Shown piece by piece: positions 1 through 6,880 of a stretch of 15,704 nt of DNA. The translations under genes and the position numbers were made by a program. The stretch's first letter is position 1. Each line of letters begins with the position of its first letter. Under the pieces are notes generated by a model. It was given only the letters and a program-made list of their open reading frames with translations. It was not told the origin of the DNA and made no database searches. The stretch comes from an uncultured Oscillospiraceae bacterium. Lineage in GTDB: Bacteria; Bacillota; Clostridia; Oscillospirales; Oscillospiraceae. The stretch lies in contig CAQCFX010000040.1 of NCBI GenBank assembly GCA_948766235.1, forward strand, positions 1 to 15,704. Reading direction: 5' to 3'.

Positions 1-840
1 GGCGAAGATGCAGTCCAAAGACACCAGCGTCTGATAGTCGTCCTGAATGCTCTCCTTGAAGCCCGCGCAGTCGGCGGACAGCTCGGCCAGAATGCGCTCA
101 ATCTCCTTCTGCTCCTTGGCCTGGAGCTCCCGCAGCTCGTTGTTGGCGTTCACCACCCCCATGGGCTCGATGAAGAAGGTGCCGCCGGAGCCGGACACGT
201 CATGCACCAGGCCGGGTATGTCGTTCTTGTGCTCGCTCTTGACGGGCACCACGTACCGCCCGCCCCGCATGGTGATGATGGCGTCCTGCAAATACTTGGA
301 CTGGTTGGACGAGATAAGCCGGTTGAGCACGTCCCGCACCTTGCCCGCCGCCGCCCGGATGTGCCGCCGGATGTGGGCAAGCTCCGGGGAGGCCGCGTCG
401 GCAATCTCCTCCTCGCTGAGGATGGAGCCGGTGATTTTCTCCTCCAAAAAGCGGTTGGCGGTGAGGCTCTCAAAGTAGCCGTCCAGCACCGTTTTCACCT
501 CGCCGTTTCCGGCGCCGTACTCGTGGACGTTTCGCGCGCAGCGCAGCACCTGGGCAATGTCCAGCAGCTCCCGGGTGTTCAGCGCGCCCCCCCGGTCCGC
601 CCGCTGCAAAGCGGCGGCCACCGGGCGCACCCCGGACAGGGAGGGCGTGCCGTGCTTCACCAGCAGGTCGAAGGCGGCGGAGGTCTGCTTTTGCAGCCGG
701 TGCACGTCGTTTGGAACGTCCAGGGGCCGCAGGGCCAGACACCGCTCCTTCCCCTCCTCGGTCACCGCCTCGCCCGCCAGCAGCTCCAGCACCCGGGGCA
801 GCTCCAGGGTCTCCATAGATTTTTCAAATAATGGCGTCAT
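1..840 (-). CDS. mutS2: Endonuclease MutS2 (RqcU), N-terminal part, cut by window edge
   Basis: The 280 visible codons begin MTPLFEKSMETLELPRVLELL and contain the MutS2 core/clamp signature, including RRHIRAAGKVRDVLNRLI, ITMRGGRYVVPVKSE and VSGSGGTFFIEPMGVVNANNE. Family knowledge: MutS2 is a homodimeric MutS-like ATPase of about 780-790 residues that lacks the mismatch-recognition domain. It carries a C-terminal Smr domain and has been linked to suppression of homologous recombination and, in Bacillus, to splitting of collided ribosomes. The ATPase and Smr parts lie beyond position 1 and cannot be checked. The start is supported by a GAGGA sequence 7 nt upstream. It is the last gene of the era-recO series here, 60 bp after recO, with a GC-rich hairpin in the gap. 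No frameshift is seen in the visible part. Confidence 0.95.
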   Translation of the reverse strand, partial: MTPLFEKSMETLELPRVLELLAGEAVTEEGKERCLALRPLDVPNDVHRLQKQTSAAFDLLVKHGTPSLSGVRPVAAALQRADRGGALNTRELLDIAQVLRCARNVHEYGAGNGEVKTVLDGYFESLTANRFLEEKITGSILSEEEIADAASPELAHIRRHIRAAAGKVRDVLNRLISSNQSKYLQDAIITMRGGRYVVPVKSEHKNDIPGLVHDVSGSGGTFFIEPMGVVNANNELRELQAKEQKEIERILAELSADCAGFKESIQDDYQTLVSLDCIFA

Positions 841-865
841 AACAATATCCTCGATTTCATGTAGT

Positions 866-889
866 GGGCGGCAAAGGCAAAGGCCGCCC
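866..889 (-). promoter_or_regulatory. GC-rich hairpin in the recO-mutS2 gap
   Basis: GGGCGGC (866-872) and GCCGCCC (883-889) form a perfect 7-bp stem with a 10-nt loop. It lies between the recO stop and the mutS2 ribosome-binding site. No U-run follows on the minus-strand transcript, so it is not a canonical intrinsic terminator. It could be a transcript-stability or processing structure; that role is inference. Confidence 0.45.
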
Positions 890-900
890 GAAGTGTTCCG

Positions 901-1668
901 TCAGCTTGGGACCGGCGGCCTCCACGTCGTCTGCTTGTAGAAATCCAGCGTGCGGAATCCCCGCTCCAGCCGGGTCATGAGATAGGCCTCCGACGCCTCG
1001 CTCAGCCGCTTCATCCCCTCCTCGTCCAGCCGGAAGGACAACAGCCGTTTCCGCGGGCCCCAGACGATGTGCCGCAGCGCGGCCAGAGCCGACGGGGTCA
1101 GGGGCATGGACACCCCATCCCCCAGCTTGTCCCGGCATTCGGCGCAGTGGATGGTCCCCTCTCCCAGGTGGATGTGGGGCTCGCGGGGCTGCTCCCGCAG
1201 GCACACCCCGCACTGCTCAATCTGAGGCTCATACCCCGCCAGGGCCATGGAGCGCCACTCAAAGGCCGCCTTCACCTGGGAAAGGGGCAGGTCCAGCTTG
1301 TCCAGGGCGTGCAGGCAGTTGAGCGTCACCGCCAGCAGCCCCGGCTCCGGCTGGCCCTCCTCGGACAGCGCCTCGGTGACCTCGACCATATAGCTGGCCA
1401 GGGCGATTTTGCTCAAATCCTGCCGCACGCCGTCGAACAGCCGCTCCGAGGCCGTCTCTTTCACCGACCACATCCCCCGAAACTCGTACAGGGTAAACTC
1501 CCCCCAGGCCAGCAGCTGGCAGGCCGCGGCAATGGGGCTGTCCTTTTTCCGGCAGCCCCGGGCGGACACGGTGAGCCTGCCCTCCCGCTCGGTGAGCAGG
1601 GTGAGTATTTTATCCGATTCTTTGTAGTTTACCTCACGCAGCACGAGGGCGTTGGTGGTCAGGTGCAT
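901..1668 (-). CDS. recO: DNA repair protein RecO
   Basis: The 255-residue product opens MHLTTNALVLREVNYKESDK, the typical RecO N-terminal OB-fold (roughly residues 1-80). The C-terminal half is helical and holds a zinc-site pattern, CGVC at 153-156 and CAEC at 175-178. RecO loads RecA onto SSB-coated single-stranded DNA together with RecR, in RecF-pathway gap repair and strand annealing. The reading frame stays open upstream through the yqzL region, allowing a 340-aa form. I place the start at 1668 because AGGAGC lies 7 nt upstream, the length fits the family, and the extra 85 residues overlap yqzL in another frame and look unlike RecO. The neighbours yqzL (upstream) and era are the usual Firmicute partners. 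A hairpin sits directly before its ribosome-binding site. Confidence 0.95.
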   Translation of the reverse strand: MHLTTNALVLREVNYKESDKILTLLTEREGRLTVSARGCRKKDSPIAAACQLLAWGEFTLYEFRGMWSVKETASERLFDGVRQDLSKIALASYMVEVTEALSEEGQPEPGLLAVTLNCLHALDKLDLPLSQVKAAFEWRSMALAGYEPQIEQCGVCLREQPREPHIHLGEGTIHCAECRDKLGDGVSMPLTPSALAALRHIVWGPRKRLLSFRLDEEGMKRLSEASEAYLMTRLERGFRTLDFYKQTTWRPPVPS

Positions 1669-1684
1669 AACAAAGCTCCTATGT

Positions 1685-1702
1685 ACGGCCCCAGCGGGCC
1701 GT
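1685..1702 (-). promoter_or_regulatory. Hairpin immediately upstream of the recO ribosome-binding site
   Basis: ACGGCCC (1685-1691) and GGGCCGT (1696-1702) form a perfect 7-bp stem with a 4-nt loop, in the 38-bp yqzL-recO gap. On the transcript it ends a few bases before the recO AGGAGC. No U-run follows, so it is not an intrinsic terminator. It may act as a stability or translation-tuning element; this is inference. Confidence 0.45.
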
Positions 1703-1706
1703 TTCA

Positions 1707-1904
1707 TTAATAAAGTCCCCGCGGGCCGCCGGGCTTCTCCCCCGGCAGGTTGGAGCGCAGCTCGGCCAGCGGGCCGAACAGCTCCGGCCCATTGTCCGGG
1801 TCCACCCCAAACGGCCCAGGCCCCGGAATTTTTCCGTCCCGGCTCATCAGCCAAGCCTCCGGCATCCCGGTGGTCCAAAACAGGTCCCAATACTTTGTGT
1901 CCAT
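1707..1904 (-). CDS. yqzL: YqzL family small protein
   Basis: A 65-residue product beginning MDTKYWDLFWTTGMPEAWLM. The short W-x2-F-(x)-T-G-x2-E-A-(W/Y)-L-(L/M) pattern and the position just upstream of recO match the small Firmicute family YqzL, whose function is unknown. Only the first ~25 residues resemble the family. The rest (GKIPGPGPFGVDPDNGPELFG onward) is proline/glycine-rich and is longer than the usual ~45-50 residues. The start at 1904 has an excellent AGGAGG about 7 nt upstream, and an in-frame upstream ATG at 1934 lacks one. The first three bases of the Shine-Dalgarno sequence lie in the 3' arm of a 10-bp hairpin. Assignment is by motif and synteny. Confidence 0.75.
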   Translation of the reverse strand: MDTKYWDLFWTTGMPEAWLMSRDGKIPGPGPFGVDPDNGPELFGPLAELRSNLPGEKPGGPRGLY

Positions 1905-1914
1905 TGCCGTCCCT

Positions 1915-1941
1915 CCTGTCCATGGCTTTAGCATGGACAGG
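1915..1941 (-). promoter_or_regulatory. 10-bp hairpin overlapping the yqzL Shine-Dalgarno sequence
   Basis: CCTGTCCATG (1915-1924) and CATGGACAGG (1932-1941) form a perfect 10-bp inverted repeat with a 7-nt loop. On the minus-strand transcript, the end of the 3' arm supplies the first AGG of the AGGAGGG ribosome-binding site of yqzL (1911-1917). Pairing would therefore partly hide the site. There is no U-run, so it is not a terminator. An effect on translation is inference. Confidence 0.55.
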
Positions 1942-1950
1942 ACAGCGGCG

Positions 1951-1959
1951 ATTATGTCA
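1951..1959 (-). promoter_or_regulatory. Possible extended -10 promoter for yqzL-recO-mutS2
   Basis: The minus strand reads TGACATAAT here, which is a TGn extension plus CATAAT (5 of 6 to TATAAT). No good -35 is found 16-18 bp upstream, as is common for extended -10 promoters. Transcription would start near 1944, just before the 10-bp hairpin, giving an mRNA with a 5' stem-loop. The gap to the upstream GNAT gene is 75 bp, longer than most gaps in this series, which is compatible with an internal promoter. Confidence 0.35.
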
Positions 1960-1979
1960 GGGAAATTTTGTGTGTGCTC

Positions 1980-2534
1980 TCATTCCAGCAGAGGCTTTAC
2001 CATGAACAGGAAATCGGCATAGCTCCCGTCCCGGTACTTCATGGCGCGGGGGATGGTTCCCACCGTCTCAAAGCCCAGCTTTTTGTACAGTCCCACGGCC
2101 GGGGCGTTGGTGGACACCACCTCCAGCTCCGCCTGCTCATAACCGGCGGCTTTTGCCGCGCACAGCAGCTCCCCCAGCAGGGCGGTCCCAAGCCCCATCC
2201 CCCAGAAGTCCCGGCGGAGCGTGATGTCCACGCTGCACCGGTGGCGCAGACGGCTTTGCAAACCCACCCCGTACACAATGGCCGCGCCCGCCAGCGCCCC
2301 GTCCGCCTCCGCAATCAGCCGCAGCTTGTCGGGGGCGGCGTTCCAGCGCCTGATTCGCCCGGCCTGCTCCTCCTGCGTCCAGTCAATCTCCTCCGGCCCC
2401 ACAATCAGGTACGGGGTCTCGCCGCTGGTCTGTTTCTGCTGGCGCAGCAGCGCCTCCGCGTCCGACGTCTCCGGGCGGCGGATTGTGCAGGTGCTCCCAT
2501 CCTTCAGCGTCACCTGCTTTGCCGTATACTCCAT
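1980..2534 (-). CDS. GNAT family N-acetyltransferase
   Basis: This 184-residue protein shows a single GNAT fold. The N-terminal strand is TCTIRRPETSDAEALLRQ, and a central strand (LRLIAEADGALAGAAIVYG) follows. The acetyl-CoA pyrophosphate-binding motif A is RRDFWGMGLGTALLGELL (about residues 107-124), and the C-terminal part is ELEVVSTNAPAVGLYKKLGFETVG. Such enzymes transfer an acetyl group from acetyl-CoA to an amine; the substrate cannot be read from sequence. The closing YRDGSYADFLFMVKPL is common in the RimJ/RimL-like and small-molecule branches. The start codon is 3 bp after the era stop, and its AGGA ribosome-binding site lies inside the last codons of era, so translation is probably coupled. 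The gene is an insertion relative to the usual era-recO order. Confidence 0.88.
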   Translation of the reverse strand: MEYTAKQVTLKDGSTCTIRRPETSDAEALLRQQKQTSGETPYLIVGPEEIDWTQEEQAGRIRRWNAAPDKLRLIAEADGALAGAAIVYGVGLQSRLRHRCSVDITLRRDFWGMGLGTALLGELLCAAKAAGYEQAELEVVSTNAPAVGLYKKLGFETVGTIPRAMKYRDGSYADFLFMVKPLLE

Positions 2535-2537
2535 AGT

Positions 2538-3431
2538 TCAGTCCTCCGTATACCCGAAGTTCTGGATGGCCGCGGGGTTGTCCCGCCAGTTTTCCTTTAC
2601 CTTCACCCAGGTCTCCAGATACACCTTGGCCCCCATGAAGGCCTCCATGTCCTGCCGGGCCTGGGTGCTGATTTTTTTCAGCATGGCCCCGCCCTTGCCG
2701 ATGATAATGCCCTTGTGGGAGGCCTTCTCACAGTATATGGTCACATGGCAGTCGATGATGTCGTTGTCCCGCTGGGAGAACTTCGTCACCTCCACCGCCG
2801 TGCCGTGGGGAATCTCCTGGTCCAGCTCCCGCAGCAGCTTCTCCCGGACAATCTCCGCCATAATCTGCCGCTCGGGCTGGTCGGTCACCGCTCCGTCGGG
2901 GAACAGCTGGGGCCCCTCGGGCAGCCAGCCGCCCAAGACCTCTAAAAGCTCGTCCACGCCTTCCCCGGTCTTGGCCGAGATGGGCACCACCGCGTCCCAG
3001 TCATAGGCCGCACCGTAGAGCGCCATCACCGAGAGCAGCTTTTCCTTCTCCACCGTGTCAATCTTATTGATGACCAGGGCGGCAGGGGCGCCCAGCGCCT
3101 TGATGCGGGAGATAAGCTCCTGCTCCGGCTTACCGATGTAGTCCACCGGCTCCACCAGCAGCATCACCCCGTCCACGTCCGCCACGCTCTGGCGCACCAC
3201 CTTCACCATGTAGTCGCCTAAACGGGTGCGGGCCTTGTGCAGCCCCGGCGTGTCCACAAACACAAACTGGCTGTCCCCCCGGTTGAGAATGGCGCAGATG
3301 CGGTTGCGGGTAGTCTGGGGCTTGGGGGAGACGATGGCCACCTTCTCCCCCGCCAGGGTGTTGGTCAGCGTGGACTTGCCCACATTGGGCCGTCCGCAGA
3401 TGGTGATGATTCCGCTTTTCTTGATGTTCAT
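2538..3431 (-). CDS. era: GTPase Era
   Basis: A complete 297-residue Era. The GTPase domain shows G1 GRPNVGKST (13-21), the G2 region PQTTR (38-42), G3 DTPG (60-63), G4 NKID (122-125) and G5 SAK (152-154). The C-terminal KH RNA-binding domain carries GKGG (245-248) in IIIGKGGAMLKKI. Era binds the 3' end of 16S rRNA and assists late 30S assembly, partnering functionally with YbeY, which is encoded two genes upstream. The start at 3431 follows GGAT at about 7 nt. The usual dgkA and cdd genes are missing between ybeY and era and are replaced by the acyltransferase/lipoprotein pair. No defects in key residues are seen. Confidence 0.97.
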   Translation of the reverse strand: MNIKKSGIITICGRPNVGKSTLTNTLAGEKVAIVSPKPQTTRNRICAILNRGDSQFVFVDTPGLHKARTRLGDYMVKVVRQSVADVDGVMLLVEPVDYIGKPEQELISRIKALGAPAALVINKIDTVEKEKLLSVMALYGAAYDWDAVVPISAKTGEGVDELLEVLGGWLPEGPQLFPDGAVTDQPERQIMAEIVREKLLRELDQEIPHGTAVEVTKFSQRDNDIIDCHVTIYCEKASHKGIIIGKGGAMLKKISTQARQDMEAFMGAKVYLETWVKVKENWRDNPAAIQNFGYTED

Positions 3432-3474
3432 TAGGTGATCCTCAACTTTCTTTGAGCATTTTTAGTAAGTATGC

Positions 3475-4314
3475 TTAGTTTTCCCCGTGGTAGTCCAGGT
3501 CTCTCCAGGGATACTGGGCCTGCCGCCACAGCTCTTTCCCTTCAATCTCCTCGCTGTCCCAGGGAAATTCCTCGTAATAGACCCGCTGTAGCTCTCCGTC
3601 CACCCGATCCTCCACGGAAACGGTGGACACCTCTCCTTCTCCCCATCCACAGCACGATTCGATCCGCCGTATACATACCAGCTCCCCGTACTCCCAGCGG
3701 TGGAAGGTGGTCTCCCCGTCCCCGGCCCCGCTGCTGCGGGCCCAGCCGTCGATGATTCCCGTCTCCGGGTCGCAGCGGGGCGAGGAGATTTGAGCGTACT
3801 CCGGCACCTCTACGAACCACTCTCTATTCTCGTCCCAGACCCAGAGATAGCCGTAGCTCGGCTGATTCCCCATGGCATAGGTATAACTAAAGTCCCCAAA
3901 ACCGTCAAAATTGGCGTCCAATTCCTCGTGCCAATGGAATGCGTTGCTGGCCTCTTTTTCCATCTTCTCCATGGGTTGGCTCATATCCGCGGGGTTCCAA
4001 ACGGCAAAGGACAGGGAAAATCCCCCCAGTTCATGCCGCTCCCCCAGCTCCACCGTCACCAGCAGCGTCCCCAGCTTCCCCCCGGTGTCCACCAAAAAGG
4101 CGTCGTGGGTGTCGTCAATGGGCTGCCGGGCCAACAACTCCTCCGGGGCTGGAGCCTCTGGCGGCGCACTGGCCTCGGGGGACGATTCCGGCGGCAAGCC
4201 CTGCCCCACAGACGGCTCCGGCGGCGCGGACGCGGCCTCTTTCGGCTCCTCCGCGCCGCACCCCGCCAGCAGCAGCGCCAGGACCGCCGCCAGCAAAAGC
4301 ATTCCCTTTTTCAT
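3475..4314 (-). CDS. Predicted lipoprotein with DxNxDGxxD loop, function unknown
   Basis: A 279-residue protein with a type II signal peptide: MKKGM, a hydrophobic stretch, then the lipobox LAGC with Cys19. A low-complexity Pro/Glu/Ala/Ser linker (about residues 21-62) follows, as expected for a surface-anchored domain. The globular part contains DANFDGFGD (133-141), fitting the calcium-loop-like pattern D-x-N-x-D-G-x-x-D. It is followed by aromatic-rich strands (YGYLWVWDENREWFVEVPEY). This arrangement recalls XAC2610-like and FG-GAP-type secreted proteins, but I cannot assign a family with confidence. The start overlaps the stop of the upstream acyltransferase gene by ATGA, and AGGGGA lies 9 nt upstream, so the two genes are translationally coupled. 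The gene is interposed between ybeY and era. Confidence 0.8.
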   Translation of the reverse strand: MKKGMLLLAAVLALLLAGCGAEEPKEAASAPPEPSVGQGLPPESSPEASAPPEAPAPEELLARQPIDDTHDAFLVDTGGKLGTLLVTVELGERHELGGFSLSFAVWNPADMSQPMEKMEKEASNAFHWHEELDANFDGFGDFSYTYAMGNQPSYGYLWVWDENREWFVEVPEYAQISSPRCDPETGIIDGWARSSGAGDGETTFHRWEYGELVCIRRIESCCGWGEGEVSTVSVEDRVDGELQRVYYEEFPWDSEEIEGKELWRQAQYPWRDLDYHGEN

Positions 4315-5378
4315 CGTGTTATTCCCCTGTCGGCTGTATTTTTTGTTTTGGTGGGAATAAGCCCCATCAGCGCCTGCGCCGCCCAGTCCACCAGCTGGGC
4401 CAGCATCAGGGAGCATACCACCACCGCGGGCACCGCCACAGGCATCCAGAACAGCCTGAGCTGGGCCTGGGCCACCGCCCGGTTCAGCACGGGATAAATC
4501 AGCTGGTCGGCGATGTACGACGTCAGATACATGGGCAGGGCCAGCTTGGCCACCCGGCCCACGCACCAGCGCACCGGGGCGGGAAGCCCCGTCCCCTCCG
4601 CCTTTCGCAGACAGGAGAACAAGCACACCGACTCCAGCGTCAGCGCAAAGCTCCCCCAGTCGTCGTCCGCCGCCAGGATATAGTTCCCGCCGGCCGCCCG
4701 GAGATACCCCTTCACCCCAAACACGGCGGCCACAGCCAGCCAGCACAGCAGCAGCTTCCAGCCCTTCATTTTCACCGGGCGCTCCCGCAGCCACGCCCCC
4801 AGGGCGTAGTACGTCAGCGGATACATTCCAACCCACCAGTCCGGCAGCAGCTCCCACCGCTGGTTGGCCAGGGTGGGTACAGCCGTCAGCCCGAGCAGGG
4901 TGAGCACCAGCGCCTTTTTCCCGCCGTCCCCCAGACTGTGCCACGCGGCGTTGAGGAAGGGGCTGAGCAGAAACAGCCCGATGTACATCTCGATATACCA
5001 GCCGTAGGGAGCCGCCTGGCAGGAGCTGAACATCTGCGCCACCGTCCCCAGCCCCCAGCGCTCCCCCAGCCAGAAATAGCGGAAGGCCACGCACGCCGCC
5101 CCCGCCAGCACATAGCTCAGCAGCACCGGCACCAGCTTGCGGTAATACCCCTTGGACCACTCCCGCCCGACGCAGGTATACCCCGTCAGCAGCAGGAACA
5201 GGGGCACGCAGGTCATGCACAGCATCCGCACCATGCAGGCCAGAAGCATGGACTCGCCCGACGCGGGGGTGTTATAGAAACCGCTGTTCAGGAAAAAGTG
5301 GACGCTCAGGGTGAGTATGCCCGCCGCCGCCCGGACCAGGTCCAGCCCGAACACCCTTGCCCTTTTGACCCCCTCCAT
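4311..5378 (-). CDS. Acyltransferase 3 family membrane protein
   Basis: A 355-residue polytopic membrane protein with about ten hydrophobic segments. The N-terminus, VFGLDLVRAAAGILTLSVHFF, carries the acyltransferase-3 signature of an arginine (R16) followed ten residues later by a histidine (H27). Further typical features are VPLFLLLTGYT near residues 58-68 and YGWYIEMYIGLFLLSPFLNA mid-protein. The family moves acyl groups, usually acetyl or succinyl, across the membrane onto peptidoglycan, teichoic acid, exopolysaccharide or other glycans. No extracellular SGNH esterase domain follows, unlike OatA. It starts 1 bp after the ybeY stop with GGGAG upstream, and its stop overlaps the lipoprotein start (ATGA). 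The substrate is unknown; the partner lipoprotein hints at a cell-surface role. Confidence 0.88.
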   Translation of the reverse strand: MEGVKRARVFGLDLVRAAAGILTLSVHFFLNSGFYNTPASGESMLLACMVRMLCMTCVPLFLLLTGYTCVGREWSKGYYRKLVPVLLSYVLAGAACVAFRYFWLGERWGLGTVAQMFSSCQAAPYGWYIEMYIGLFLLSPFLNAAWHSLGDGGKKALVLTLLGLTAVPTLANQRWELLPDWWVGMYPLTYYALGAWLRERPVKMKGWKLLLCWLAVAAVFGVKGYLRAAGGNYILAADDDWGSFALTLESVCLFSCLRKAEGTGLPAPVRWCVGRVAKLALPMYLTSYIADQLIYPVLNRAVAQAQLRLFWMPVAVPAVVVCSLMLAQLVDWAAQALMGLIPTKTKNTADRGITR

Positions 5379-5379
5379 T

Positions 5380-5874
5380 TCAGCTCTCCCGGGGCAGGCC
5401 CAGCCGCTCCATGACGGCCTCCTCCCGCCCCCGCATCTGCTCCTTCATGGCTCCCTCGTCCAAATGGTCGTAGCCCAGCAGGTGGAGGACCGAGTGAACC
5501 GCTAAGTAGGCCAGCTCCCGGCGGTTGGAGTGGCCGTACTCCTTGGCTTGGGCCTTTGCCCGCTCCAGGGAGACGCACATATCCCCCAGGGGCACAAGGC
5601 CGGTGGCGGGGTCGGCGTCCTCCGCCTGGGGCTTGTCCCCCGGGGTTAAAGCAAACATGGGAAAGGACAGCACGTCGGTGGGCGCGTCCACCCCCCGCAT
5701 ATCCAGGTTCACCCGGCGGATGCCCGTGTCATTGGTCACCAGCACACTGACCTCACAGGGCGCGTCCACCCCCTCCGCCTCCAGCGCGGTGCGAATCACC
5801 ATTTTCAAAAAAGAGCGCAGACCCTCGTCCACGCCGGGGACATCGGCGGAGATGATAATTTCGTGTTTCGGCAT
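5380..5874 (-). CDS. ybeY: rRNA maturation endoribonuclease YbeY
   Basis: A metal-dependent endoribonuclease of 164 residues. The zinc site H-x3-H-x5-H appears as HSVLHLLGYDH (histidines 127, 131, 137), preceded by the usual DAPTDVLSFP segment. YbeY takes part in 16S rRNA 3'-end maturation and 70S ribosome quality control, and works with Era. Two starts are possible. An ATG at 5883 (MSRMPKHE) sits directly against GGGG with no spacer, whereas the ATG at 5874 (MPKHEIIIS) has AGGGG 9 nt upstream, so I prefer the latter. It begins within a few bases of the phoH stop, and its stop is 1 bp before the acyltransferase start, so it lies in a tight operon. A short acidic insertion (TPGDKPQAEDADPATG) precedes the GD motif. 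Confidence 0.95.
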   Translation of the reverse strand: MPKHEIIISADVPGVDEGLRSFLKMVIRTALEAEGVDAPCEVSVLVTNDTGIRRVNLDMRGVDAPTDVLSFPMFALTPGDKPQAEDADPATGLVPLGDMCVSLERAKAQAKEYGHSNRRELAYLAVHSVLHLLGYDHLDEGAMKEQMRGREEAVMERLGLPRES

Positions 5875-5886
5875 CCTGCTCATCCC

Positions 5887-6864
5887 CTATCTCTTATCCC
5901 GCTTGGCCGCCCGGCGCTTCTCGTCCTCCTCGTAGGCCTTGATGATGCGCTGGACAATCACGTGGCGCACCACGTCCGCCCCGGTGAGCTGGCAGATGGA
6001 GATATCCTCCACCCCCTTGAGCACCCGCATGGCCTCCTTCAGGCCGGAGGCCTTGTCCGCCGGCAGGTCAATCTGGGTGGCGTCCCCAGTGATAACGATT
6101 TTGGAGCCGAAGCCCAGCCGGGTGAGAAACATTTTCATCTGCTCCCGGCTGGTATTCTGGGCCTCGTCCAAAATGATAAACGAGTCGTCCAGCGTCCGCC
6201 CGCGCATATAGGCCAGCGGGGCCACCTCAATATTCCCCCGCTCCAGATACTTCTGATAGGTCTCCGCCCCCAGCATATCAAACAGCGCATCGTACAGCGG
6301 GCGCAGATAGGGGTCCACCTTGGACTGCAAATCCCCCGGCAGAAAGCCCAGCCGCTCCCCCGCCTCCACGGCGGGGCGGGTGAGGATGATGCGGTTAATC
6401 TGCTTCTCCCGGAAGGCCGCCACCGCCGCCGCCACAGCCAGATAGGTCTTGCCGGTGCCGGCGGGGCCCACGCCGATGGTGACGGTGCTGTTCTTGATGG
6501 CGTCCACATACTTCTGCTGGCCGATGGTCTTGGCCTTGATGGGCTTGCCCTTGGCGGTGACGCACACCACGTCCCCCGCCAACTGGGCAATCTTCCCCTC
6601 GTTGCCGGAGCGCACCAGCTCGATGATATAGCGCACGTTCTGCTGGCCGATGGCCTCCCCCCGGGCGGACAGGGAGAGCAGGCCCTGGACGGCCTTCACC
6701 GCCAGCATGACGTTCTCTCCCTCGCCGGTGATTTTCAGGTTGGACTCCCGGTTCACCACCGCCACGCCCAGCTCCTGCTCAATAATGCGGATGTTCTCGT
6801 CAAACAGGCCGAACAGGTTGACGGCCTCCTCCATCCGCTCGATGCTGATATTTTGTTCTGTCAT
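5887..6864 (-). CDS. phoH: PhoH family ATPase (PhoH-like, YbeZ type)
   Basis: A 325-residue PhoH/YbeZ-type P-loop ATPase. An N-terminal KH-like region (about 10-120) is followed by Walker A GPAGTGKT (133-140), the PhoH signature ILTRPAVEAGERLGFLPGDL, Walker B FIILDEAQNTS (from 229), and KIVITGDATQIDLP. PhoH-like proteins have RNA-related NTPase activity and regularly neighbour ybeY; a role in RNA processing is inferred from that association. The start at 6864 has AGAGGTG about 6 nt upstream. An in-frame ATG at 6888 would begin inside the parS palindrome and has no ribosome-binding site, so I reject it. The parS-like site ends 17 nt before the start codon, in the leader of this gene. Confidence 0.95.
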   Translation of the reverse strand: MTEQNISIERMEEAVNLFGLFDENIRIIEQELGVAVVNRESNLKITGEGENVMLAVKAVQGLLSLSARGEAIGQQNVRYIIELVRSGNEGKIAQLAGDVVCVTAKGKPIKAKTIGQQKYVDAIKNSTVTIGVGPAGTGKTYLAVAAAVAAFREKQINRIILTRPAVEAGERLGFLPGDLQSKVDPYLRPLYDALFDMLGAETYQKYLERGNIEVAPLAYMRGRTLDDSFIILDEAQNTSREQMKMFLTRLGFGSKIVITGDATQIDLPADKASGLKEAMRVLKGVEDISICQLTGADVVRHVIVQRIIKAYEEDEKRRAAKRDKR

Positions 6865-6880
6865 GAATGCACCTCTTTTG

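Noticed and set aside
901..1923. A 340-residue open frame containing recO with an 85-residue N-terminal extension
   Set aside because: The extension overlaps yqzL in another frame, lacks a ribosome-binding site and does not resemble RecO. The start at 1668 has AGGAGC and gives the family length.
3475..5220. A 581-residue open frame ending in the lipoprotein
   Set aside because: The first 302 codons run antiparallel in quality to, and overlap, the clear acyltransferase gene in another frame. The signal peptide with lipobox and a ribosome-binding site mark the true start at 4314.
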